Source: Lysobacter firmicutimachus
GTDB lineage: Bacteria; Pseudomonadota; Gammaproteobacteria; Xanthomonadales; Xanthomonadaceae
Assembly: GCF_037027445.1 (NCBI RefSeq)
Contig: NZ_JBANDL010000002.1
Span: 1,550,001 to 1,614,000, forward strand
Length of the DNA: 64,000 nucleotides
Reading direction: 5' to 3'
In this document: one piece after another, positions 33,075-42,247 of the stretch
Layout of the letters: each line of letters starts with the position of its first letter
How positions within the stretch are numbered: the first letter of the stretch is position 1
Made by a program: the position numbers and the translations under genes
The notes under the pieces: model-generated
What the model was told of the DNA's origin: nothing
The model's input: only the letters and a program-made list of their open reading frames with translations
Database searches by the model: none

Positions 33075-34373
33075 ATGTTCGAACGTTCCAAGAAGGGCGA
33101 GCACGCCCTGTTGATCCAGCCCCACGCCGGCGGCGCGCCGGACGAGGACCTGCTGGAAGAGTTCGCCGACCTGGCGCGGTCGGCGGGCGCCACCGTGGCC
33201 GCGGTGCTGACCGCACGCATCGACCGGCCCAACGCGGCGACCCTGATCGGCAGCGGCAAGCTCGACGAGGTCAAGACCGCGGCCGACGCCAGCGGCGCCG
33301 ACCTGATCCTGGTCAATCACCCCCTGAGCCCGGGCCAGGAACGCAACCTCGAGCGCGCGCTGCAGCGTCGGGTGGTCGACCGTACCGGCCTGATCCTGGA
33401 CATCTTTTCCCAGCGCGCGCAGAGCGCCGAGGGCAAGCTGCAGGTCGAGCTGGCCCAGCTCAAGCACATGGCCACCCGCCTGGTGCGCGGCTGGACCCAC
33501 CTGGAGCGCCAGCGCGGCGGTTCGATCGGCCTGCGCGGCCCCGGCGAAACCCAGCTGGAAACCGACCGCCGCCTGCTGCAGAAACGGGTCGAGCAATTGC
33601 AGCGCCGGCTCGACAAGGTCGAAGTGCAGCGCACCCAGATGCGCCGCGCGCGGGTGCGCAGCGAACTGCCGCGGGTGGCCCTGGTCGGCTACACCAACGC
33701 CGGCAAGTCGACTCTGTTCAATGCCCTGACCGGCGCGCAGGCCTATGCCGCCGACCAGTTGTTCGCGACCCTGGACCCGACCGTGCGCCGGACCGAGCTG
33801 TCCGGCGGCGCGGTGGTGCTGGCCGATACGGTCGGCTTCGTCCGCGACCTGCCGCACGAACTGGTCGCGGCGTTCCGTTCGACCCTGTCGGAGGCGCGCG
33901 AGGCCGACCTGCTGCTGCACGTGATCGACGCCGCCGACCCGCACCGCGACGACCGCATCGCCCAGGTCGACGAGGTATTGCGCGAAATCGGCGCCGGCGA
34001 TTTGCCGCAATTGCTGGTTTTCAACAAGATCGACCGCCTCGAAGGCGCCCAGCCGCGGGTCGACCGGCCCGGCGAGGAGCGCCCGCGGGTCTGGGTATCG
34101 GCCCGCGACGGGCAGGGCCTGGACCTGCTGCGCGGCGCCCTGGGCGAGGCCCTGGAGCTGCGCCATATCGCCGGCGAGCTGCGGATCGCCCCGCAGGACG
34201 CGCGTTTGCGCGCGCGCCTGCACGAACTGGGCGCGGTCCGTGCCGAGCAGGCCGACGAGCACGGCTGGCTGCTGCGGGTCGACCTGGCCCTGGCCGATGC
34301 CCAGCGCCTGTTCGCCCAACCGCACGGCGAAGCGCTGCGCCCCTTGCTTGAGGCGGTTCAGGCCCCCACCTAG
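33075..34373 (+). CDS. hflX: GTPase HflX
   Basis: 432 residues. Ribosome-splitting GTPase acting under stress. N-terminal HflX domain (NPLSPGQERNLERAL..., RTGLILDIFSQRAQSAEGKLQVELAQLKH), glycine-rich RGPGETQLE linker, then G1 GYTNAGKST, G3 DTVGFVRDLP, and G4 FNKID. Length near the family norm of 426. Lies between hfq and hflK as in E. coli. Confidence 0.96.
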   Translation: MFERSKKGEHALLIQPHAGGAPDEDLLEEFADLARSAGATVAAVLTARIDRPNAATLIGSGKLDEVKTAADASGADLILVNHPLSPGQERNLERALQRRVVDRTGLILDIFSQRAQSAEGKLQVELAQLKHMATRLVRGWTHLERQRGGSIGLRGPGETQLETDRRLLQKRVEQLQRRLDKVEVQRTQMRRARVRSELPRVALVGYTNAGKSTLFNALTGAQAYAADQLFATLDPTVRRTELSGGAVVLADTVGFVRDLPHELVAAFRSTLSEAREADLLLHVIDAADPHRDDRIAQVDEVLREIGAGDLPQLLVFNKIDRLEGAQPRVDRPGEERPRVWVSARDGQGLDLLRGALGEALELRHIAGELRIAPQDARLRARLHELGAVRAEQADEHGWLLRVDLALADAQRLFAQPHGEALRPLLEAVQAPT

Positions 34374-34510
34374 AATCGACGGGTTCGCGCGCGCTGGTTA
34401 GGTGCGCGGATTCCCGCGGCGCACCGGCGCTGCGGGCCGGCGGCACGCCGCCGGTGCAGCGGGCTGGACAGCGGAAGTCCCGCCCGGCGCCCAACTTCTT
34501 AGGAGCAGGC

Positions 34511-35620
34511 ATGGCCTGGAACACCCCTGGCAGTGACAATTCCGGCGACAACCCGCGTCCGCCGCGCCGCAAACCCCAAGGACGCGGCCTCGACGCCGTG
34601 ATCGAGCCGCTGCGCGGCCTGTTCGGCAACGGCGGTGGCGGCATCCTGCGCTGGGTCGCGCTGCTGCTCGGCCTGTGGCTGATGTTCAACTGCTTCGTCC
34701 TGGTGACCGAGCAGGAACGCGGCGTGGTCCTGCGCTTCGGCGTGTTCTCGCGCGTGCTGCAGCCCGGCCCGCATTTCAAGGCGCCGTGGCCGATCGAGAG
34801 CGTGCGCAAGGTCAACGCGACCCAGACCCAGGCCTACAGCGAAACCATCCCGGTGCTGACCCGCGACGGCAACATGGTCAACGTCGAGATCAACGTCCAG
34901 TACCGGATCGAGTCGCCGCGCCAGTACCTGTTCGGTTCGCGCAAGCCCGATGACGTGCTCAAGCAGGCCGCGCAAAGCGCGGTGCGCGAGCAGATCGGCC
35001 GCTCCGACCTGGACACCGTGCTCGGCGCGCGCAGCGTGCTGACCACCCAGGTGCGCCAGCGCCTGCAGGCCTCGCTCAAGGCCTACGAGACCGGCCTGAT
35101 TCTGACCGAGCTCAACCTGCCCAACGCGCGTCCGCCGGAAGAGGTCAAGGACGCGTTCGATGAGGCCCAGCGCGCCAACGCCGAGAAGTCGACCTCGATC
35201 AACGAGGCCCAGGCCTACGCCAAGAAGATCGTGCCGGAAGCGCGCGGCGACGCGCAGCGCATCCGCACCACCGCCGAGGGCTACAAGACCTCGACCGTGG
35301 CCCGCGCCGAAGGCGACGCCACCCGCTTCTCGCTGTTGGTCGAGCAGTACAAGAACGCGCCCGACGTGACCCGCAAGCGCCTGTGGCTGGATACGGTGCA
35401 GGAAGTGCTGGCGCAGAACCGCACCATCGTCGGCGGCGATTCGCGCCAGATCCTGTACGTGCCGATGGCCGACCGCAACGCGGTGCCGACCACGCCGGGC
35501 CCGGTCAGCGTGCCGCTGCAGCCGGAAATGCTCAGCCCGGTCACCTCCACCGAGTCGACCACCATGCCCTACGTCGGCCGCCCGCCGCGCCCGAAGACCC
35601 GCGATGAGGTGATGCGATGA
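34511..35620 (+). CDS. hflK: FtsH modulator HflK
   Basis: 369 residues. SPFH/band-7 protein that, with HflC, surrounds FtsH in the inner membrane and restrains its access to membrane substrates. A Gly/Pro/Arg-rich cytosolic N-terminus precedes one membrane helix (~44-66), then the SPFH domain (EQERGVVLRFGVFSRVLQPGPHFKAPWPIE) and a coiled-coil region around ~210-270. ATG 34511 with AGGAGC upstream. Stop overlaps hflC start (ATGA). Confidence 0.95.
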   Translation: MAWNTPGSDNSGDNPRPPRRKPQGRGLDAVIEPLRGLFGNGGGGILRWVALLLGLWLMFNCFVLVTEQERGVVLRFGVFSRVLQPGPHFKAPWPIESVRKVNATQTQAYSETIPVLTRDGNMVNVEINVQYRIESPRQYLFGSRKPDDVLKQAAQSAVREQIGRSDLDTVLGARSVLTTQVRQRLQASLKAYETGLILTELNLPNARPPEEVKDAFDEAQRANAEKSTSINEAQAYAKKIVPEARGDAQRIRTTAEGYKTSTVARAEGDATRFSLLVEQYKNAPDVTRKRLWLDTVQEVLAQNRTIVGGDSRQILYVPMADRNAVPTTPGPVSVPLQPEMLSPVTSTESTTMPYVGRPPRPKTRDEVMR

Positions 35621-36480
35621 GATTCCCCGTCATTGTGGCCGCGGTCGTGGCCGCCCTGCTGGCCCTGCTCGGCTCGGTGTTCACCGTTTCCGAAGGGCAC
35701 AGCGCGATCGTGTTCCGGCTCGGCACCGTGGTGCGCGAGGACATCGGCCCCGGCCTGCGCTTCAAGTGGCCGCTGATCGAGACCGCGCGCGTGTTCGACC
35801 GCCGCCTGCAGATCCTGGAATCGCCGCCGGAGCGCTACCTGACCGCGGACAAGCTCGACGTCAGCGTCGACTTCTTCGCCCTGGGCCAGATCGACGACAT
35901 GCGCCGCTTCTTCCAGGCCACCGGCGGCGACGAATCCGTCGCGGTCGAGCGCCTGGCGCCGATCATCCGCGACTCGCTGCGCAACGAGATCAACTCGCTG
36001 AAGCTGCTCGACGTGGTCAAGGGCGACCGCGAAGCGGTGATCGGCAAGCAGCTGGAAGCAATCAACAAGGGCGCGGCGACGCTGGGCATCCGGATCAAGG
36101 ACATCCGCATCAAGCGCATCGACCTGCCGCAGGACAGCAACGTGCTGGCCTCGGTCTACAACCAGATGCGCTCGCAGCGCTTGCAGGTCGCCAGCCAGTT
36201 GCGCGCCGAGGGCGTGGAGCAGGCGCAGGCGATCCGCGCCGCGGCCGAACGCGACCGCACCGTGATCCTGGCCGAAGCCGAGCGCGACGCGCAGCGCTTG
36301 CGCGGTGAGGGCGACGCCCAGGCCGCGCGCCTGTACGGCGAAGCGGCGAACAAGGACCCGGGCTTCTTCGCCTTCCAGCGCAGCCTGGAGAGCTATCGCA
36401 AGTCCTTCGCCGACGGCCAGAGCGTGATCGTGCTCGACCGCGACGATCCGTTCCTGCAGTACCTCAAGTCCGACCGCTGA
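35617..36480 (+). CDS. hflC: FtsH modulator HflC
   Basis: 287 residues. Partner of HflK; N-terminal membrane helix (~3-22), then SPFH domain (VSEGHSAIVFRLGTVVREDIGPGLRFKWPLIE) and a charged helical region rich in Ala/Glu/Arg (RAEGVEQAQAIRAAAERDRTV). Shorter than the E. coli protein (334) but ends cleanly with a family-like tail. Translationally coupled to hflK. Confidence 0.94.
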   Translation: MRFPVIVAAVVAALLALLGSVFTVSEGHSAIVFRLGTVVREDIGPGLRFKWPLIETARVFDRRLQILESPPERYLTADKLDVSVDFFALGQIDDMRRFFQATGGDESVAVERLAPIIRDSLRNEINSLKLLDVVKGDREAVIGKQLEAINKGAATLGIRIKDIRIKRIDLPQDSNVLASVYNQMRSQRLQVASQLRAEGVEQAQAIRAAAERDRTVILAEAERDAQRLRGEGDAQAARLYGEAANKDPGFFAFQRSLESYRKSFADGQSVIVLDRDDPFLQYLKSDR

Positions 36481-36486
36481 GGCGAC

Positions 36487-36675
36487 GTGGCCGGCGACGT
36501 GGTGCGGGCCTTGTGCCTGGTGGCGGTGTTCGAGGGCCTGTTCCTGTTCGTCGCCCCGCGCGGCTGGAAGCAGGCCGTCGAGCAGCTGCTGATGTTGCCC
36601 GACCGGCATCTGCGCCTGGTTGGGGCGATCGTGGTCGCGATCGGTACCGCCGCCTTGTGGATCGCGCGCGGCTGA
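36487..36675 (+). CDS. DUF2065 (YjeT-like) small membrane protein
   Basis: 62 residues with two hydrophobic helices (about 5-23 and 44-60) separated by WKQAVEQLLMLPDRHLR. This matches the YjeT family, usually found between hflC and purA. GTG at 36487 gives the full family length; the preceding bases are poor as a ribosome-binding site, so translation probably depends on hflC 6 nt upstream. Confidence 0.8.
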   Translation: MAGDVVRALCLVAVFEGLFLFVAPRGWKQAVEQLLMLPDRHLRLVGAIVVAIGTAALWIARG

Positions 36676-37172
36676 GCCGCCTTACGACCGCCGCGCACCC
36701 GGCGCGGCGATGAACTCCGTCTTGACCTAGCGGCGACCGATCGCCGCCGTCGAACGCCGCTGTCGGTCGCGCCGCGTCGTTGCGCCCCCGCGCTGGCGGC
36801 GACCGGTGCGGATTCCAGTACGCCGTCCTCGCGCGCCAGCGCGACGCCGGTCGCGAACCGCGCCACCGGGGCCGCCCCAGCTCCGCTCCCCCGGGTTTTC
36901 CGCTTGCGACGTCGGTCAAGCCCGCGCGGAGATGCGCATCGCTTTTGCCCGGATTTCGCGAGCGCGATTGCGAATCCTTCCCCCGTCGTCCCGGTATCGA
37001 CCCGTTTTCGCCCTGTCGCCGACCCCGTCCTCGGTCCTAGAACCGTCGGCGGCGTACGACGCATGCGGCCTCCGACTCGCTCTCTGCGGCGGCGACGGCG
37101 CCATGACGCCCGCTCCCATCACGCCCGTCCCAACCACGCCCCAGAACCGTCCATACGACCCGGAGTCGCGAC
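36676..37172. other. Gene-free stretch between DUF2065 and metzincin gene
   Basis: 497 nt, GC-rich, all frames open by composition but none protein-like. No clear terminator or promoter seen. It marks the left edge of the insertion that separates purA from the hfl genes. Confidence 0.5.
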
Positions 37173-38921
37173 ATGAAGGAATCGCTGCAATTGCGTCGGA
37201 CCGCACTCGCCCTGGCCCTGCTGTCGCTGAGCGGGTCGGCGCTGGCCGCCACCTGTCCGGCCTACAACCCGTCCAACAAGGCCAACAAACTCTATCTGGT
37301 GTTTCCGAATGCGCCGATCGCCTACCCCTCGTTCGGCTTCTCGGCCGGCTCGGTGACCAATCCGGCGGCCGCGTTCAACGCCGCCGACCTGCCCAGCTAT
37401 ACCGGCACCACCACGGCGCTGCGCGATGCGGTCAAGCACGTGGTCGAACTGGATTACTGCGAATTCAACGTGCAGGTGCTGCCGACCGCGACCCTGCCGC
37501 CGGCGACTTTTCCGCGCCGCAACGTGGTCGCGGTGACGACCAAGTCGGACATCGCCGACGGCCTGTTCGGCCTGGCTCAGGCCGTCGACACCGGCGACGC
37601 GGTCGCGGTCGACTATTCCTACGTCTGGGGCAAGACCTACCAGGACTGGACCGGCGGTCCCGGCGGCGCGCTCAACGGCGCCAACTCGACTCTGGACCGC
37701 TGGGCCAACTCGATCGGCGGCACCGCCGCGCACGAAGCCGGCCACAATTACGGTTTGGCCCACAACACCATCGTCGGCCCCGGCGAAGACACCTACAAGC
37801 ATCACGTGATGCCGGCCGGCGGCGCGCTCACCGCCGAGGACCGCGCCGGTTACCGCCGCCATTTCAGCGACCACGAGTTCTCGGTGCTGGCGGCCAACGT
37901 CGGCCTATCGCTGCAGACCATGTGGAACTGGGACTTGGTCAACCCCAACGCCGCGCCGGCGCACAGCCTGGAATTGCGCGTGCTGTACCCGTCGGCGACC
38001 GCGCCGGTGATCGACTGGGCCTACGCCGGCTGCAACAGCCCGTGGATCAACCCGACCGTGATCGGCCCGATCGGCCCGGCGGAGACCTTCCAGGGCGGCA
38101 CCTACTATCCGTACACGGTGAAGTGGAGCACGCCCAATCCGGGCTGGGGCACCGGCGCCTGCGTCGGCCTGCCGGGCCCGCCGGGGCAGGCGCCGGGCGG
38201 GGTCAAGTTCCACATCGGCGCCTCGTTCGCCGGGGTCAACTTCAGCCTGTCCACGCCCAACCCGATCGTGATCAAGGACATCACCCTGCGCGACGTGTCG
38301 AGCACGGCGATGGCGTTGAACCCGCGCCTGCACGCCTTCGACGCCGGCACCCTGGACACCGTCGGCGGCACCTTGAACCTGGGCGTGTTCAACCTCGCCG
38401 AAGCGCCGCTGCTGGTGCGCGACCTGCAGGTCATGGAACTGCCGCGCGTGCTCGCGCTCGACCAGATGGTGGTCGGCGGGCGCATCGCCGACTTCCTCGG
38501 CGAGCCGTTCCAGCCTTGGCCGGAAACCACTCGCACCCTGGTGCGCGAAGCCAAGCTGGACCCGCGCGGCAAGGGCCTGAGCTTGCCGATCGCGCAACTG
38601 AACCAGCGCCGGCACGTCTATGAGGTGATCACCGAGGAGGACTGCAAGAAGAGCCAGGCCGACCGCCTGACCGCCGGCCCGGACACCGCCGATTGCCGGC
38701 CAGGGACCAATATCGACCTGTTCCCCTCGACCACGGTCTATTTCACCGCCAATACCGTCGACCCCAACGCGACCTATTGGGATCCGGCCAAGCGCGCCTA
38801 CGTGCGCGGCGAGCTGGCTACGCGTACCTATTACCAGCTCAGCGGGCGGCGCCTGGACCAGGACAAGAACGGCGTCGACGACTACATCGACGCGCGTCGG
38901 GGCGGCCAGAGCGGACGCTGA
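37173..38921 (+). CDS. Secreted metzincin-like zinc metalloprotease
   Basis: 582 residues. Sec signal peptide 1-26 (cleavage after SALAA). The zinc site HEAGHNYGLAH (187-197) is the long HExxHxxGxxH metzincin motif with three His ligands and catalytic Glu188; Met213 in HVMPAGG supplies the Met-turn. The region after ~300 is a beta-rich C-terminal part, and the very end (LDQDKNGVDDYIDA, ~561-574) has a DxDxNGxxD calcium-binding loop. Several Cys (29, 96 and others) could form disulfides. Exact metzincin subfamily not recognised. It is inserted between DUF2065 and purA, with its own terminator, so it is an independent transcription unit; probable role is extracellular proteolysis. Confidence 0.8.
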   Translation: MKESLQLRRTALALALLSLSGSALAATCPAYNPSNKANKLYLVFPNAPIAYPSFGFSAGSVTNPAAAFNAADLPSYTGTTTALRDAVKHVVELDYCEFNVQVLPTATLPPATFPRRNVVAVTTKSDIADGLFGLAQAVDTGDAVAVDYSYVWGKTYQDWTGGPGGALNGANSTLDRWANSIGGTAAHEAGHNYGLAHNTIVGPGEDTYKHHVMPAGGALTAEDRAGYRRHFSDHEFSVLAANVGLSLQTMWNWDLVNPNAAPAHSLELRVLYPSATAPVIDWAYAGCNSPWINPTVIGPIGPAETFQGGTYYPYTVKWSTPNPGWGTGACVGLPGPPGQAPGGVKFHIGASFAGVNFSLSTPNPIVIKDITLRDVSSTAMALNPRLHAFDAGTLDTVGGTLNLGVFNLAEAPLLVRDLQVMELPRVLALDQMVVGGRIADFLGEPFQPWPETTRTLVREAKLDPRGKGLSLPIAQLNQRRHVYEVITEEDCKKSQADRLTAGPDTADCRPGTNIDLFPSTTVYFTANTVDPNATYWDPAKRAYVRGELATRTYYQLSGRRLDQDKNGVDDYIDARRGGQSGR

Positions 38922-38967
38922 GCGACCGGTTTGCGGCCGCCGGGCGCGTCGGACCGTCCGGCGGCAG

Positions 38968-38999
38968 GCGGGCCCGGCATGACGCCGGGCCCGCGTTTT
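38968..38999 (+). terminator. Rho-independent terminator after metalloprotease gene
   Basis: Perfect 11-bp stem (GCGGGCCCGGC, loop ATGAC, GCCGGGCCCGC) followed by GTTTTA, 46 nt after the stop. Confidence 0.8.
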
Positions 39000-39153
39000 A
39001 GCGAGCGCAGGCCAGCGCGCAGACCCGTGTGGGGACGGCCGGCGGGCGGGGCGGGGAGGGCGGAGGATGAACGAAACCCGCCCGCCGGCCCCGACTCGCC
39101 GCCGGATCGGCCGATCCGACCGATTTGGGGTGGCCTTGCCCCCCCGAAACCCG

Positions 39154-40592
<1,439 letters not shown>

Positions 40593-40613
40593 GTCCGCTT
40601 CGGTTCCGCGTCG

Positions 40614-40643
40614 AAAAAGCCCCGCATCCGCGGGGCTTTTTTT
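40614..40643 (+). terminator. Rho-independent terminator after purA
   Basis: Near-perfect 12-bp stem (AAAAAGCCCCGC, loop ATCC, GCGGGGCTTTTT) with a T7 tract; 21 nt after the stop. A-rich 5' arm means it could act in both directions. Confidence 0.92.
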
Positions 40644-41333
40644 GTGGCGGGGGTTAAGCGAGCTTGGCCCCCGCCGTCCCTGGGGCTCAAGTCATCGTGC
40701 CGCTTCCTGAAGCGGGCGGAGTGGTCTCTAGATTTGTCCCGGTTCGGTGATCGGTCAGTCGGGTCGGGCGGCCAGCGCCGTCGAACCGATCCGAGCCATG
40801 CTGCTCGGATGCGCATTTGATTCATACGGCTTGGCGCACCGTTCCGCGCATATCCCATGGACGAGTAGGCAATCGCCGTGAACCAGCGTCGGAAAAATCC
40901 GAATCGAGCTGAACGATCGGGAGTGGTTCGAGCGACTCAGGTCCTCTGTCGCGCGATCGCTCGCGAGGAAAGCTGCGCTTGATCGTGAAGAGAGTTCCAA
41001 ACAGTCGCCTGCATGTGTGTCAACCGTTGCGGCTGCGTCACAAAACAGCGCGACCTACGATTTCTCTTCCACGGACAGGTCGATTGTTCAGCCGATGACA
41101 AAGCGCCGAAGAACGCTCAAGCCTATCGGCACATTATCGGCACATTCGATAGCTGCCGCTGCGCGTGGTTTTTGGGGCGCTTGTACGACAACGATCGCGC
41201 CATCTGCGCCCGAGCCCACGATCTGGATCGGCCATGCCAAGCTTGTCCACTGACGCCGCGACGGGGATAGTGGAGCCTGAGCCCGTTCCATGTCGGCGTA
41301 GCTGAACGCCTCTCGCTCCTTCGGACTTCACGG
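40644..41333. other. Gene-free stretch with reduced GC before the first effector module
   Basis: 690 nt between the purA terminator and the ankyrin lipoprotein gene. Base composition is visibly less GC-rich than the flanks. Several short open frames (e.g. 41017-41253, 78 codons) show no recognisable protein features. It may hold the promoter for the effector module or be a remnant of transferred DNA. Confidence 0.5.
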
Positions 41334-42218
41334 ATGACTATGAACCGCCTGCTCCGGTTGTTGCCCCACGCTCTGCACCATTTTGCAGTCGGCCTTGCGG
41401 GCCTGTTGATCGCCTGCCTGCTGGCCGGCTGCCTGGCGCCCTACACCCCAGCGCAAGAATCCTCGTTGCCGGTCGCGGATTGGTTCCCGAACCAGCCCAA
41501 GGCGCAAGCACTCGCGGTCGCGTCGGAGTTTGGCCGGCTCGAGGAAGTTCGGCGCTTGATGAAGGTGGAGGGAGTCGACCCAGACAAAATCTTCTCCCCT
41601 GAGGGCTATCCGCTCTTGGCTTGGCCGGTCATCACGGAGAGCCCCGAAGGCCTGCGGGAGATGCTGAAGAACGGGGCCGACCCCAATGCGATGCGCCGCT
41701 CAATGACCACTGATCGTGGGATGCGCAACAACAACAACGCCATGGTGTGGGCCGCCAAGGCGAAAGACCCCATCTACCTAAAGATACTGCTCGATTACGG
41801 CGGTGACCCGAATACACGCAACTCGAATGACGAGACATTGCTTTTGCAGTCGATCCTGGGCGGTGGCGGATGGCCGAATGTCAAGCTCCTGGTCGAGCGT
41901 GGAGCGGACGTCAACTTGAAGACACGCAACTCGCCAATTATCACCAATTACGCGGCGCTTGGCGGTTTTGAGCCCGTCTATTGGTTGCTGCAACACGGTG
42001 CCAATCCGGACAACGATTCGGAAGATCCTCGCTTCAAAGCAACAATCAACTCCATCTTTTGGTACCCGAGCAAGCCCGGCTATGTCGAATGGCAGCGCAA
42101 GTGCCAACAGTGGCTGTTGGCACGCGGGTACAAGCGGCCACCTATGCCTGAATACCTTCGTGACATGCGTAAGGCATTCGGCTATCCCCACGAAGAAAAA
42201 GACATCCCTCTGCTTTAA
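41334..42218 (+). CDS. Ankyrin-repeat lipoprotein, putative immunity protein
   Basis: 294 residues. The N-terminus has a hydrophobic signal and lipobox LLAGC (lipidated Cys ~residue 33), so the protein should be anchored in the periplasm. The mature part contains several ankyrin-like repeats (e.g. GLREMLKNGADPNA, PIYLKILLDYGGDPNTRNS, VKLLVERGADVNLKTRN, PVYWLLQHGANPDND). It precedes a lipase-XVIPCD effector by 29 nt in the same orientation. In Xanthomonadales T4SS modules, the immunity protein is typically a periplasmic lipoprotein encoded beside its effector, so an immunity role is the best inference. Codon use is less GC-biased than the housekeeping genes. ATG 41340 is an alternative start. 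Confidence 0.72.
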   Translation: MTMNRLLRLLPHALHHFAVGLAGLLIACLLAGCLAPYTPAQESSLPVADWFPNQPKAQALAVASEFGRLEEVRRLMKVEGVDPDKIFSPEGYPLLAWPVITESPEGLREMLKNGADPNAMRRSMTTDRGMRNNNNAMVWAAKAKDPIYLKILLDYGGDPNTRNSNDETLLLQSILGGGGWPNVKLLVERGADVNLKTRNSPIITNYAALGGFEPVYWLLQHGANPDNDSEDPRFKATINSIFWYPSKPGYVEWQRKCQQWLLARGYKRPPMPEYLRDMRKAFGYPHEEKDIPLL

Positions 42219-42247
42219 AGCACTTGCGAGACTGACAAGGAGTCACC

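Noticed and set aside
34418..34460. Strong GC palindrome between hflX and hflK as terminator
   Set aside because: No T-run follows, and hflX-hflK are expected to be co-transcribed.
41017..41253. 78-codon frame before the first ankyrin gene
   Set aside because: No ribosome-binding site, no family features and overlapping alternatives of similar length.
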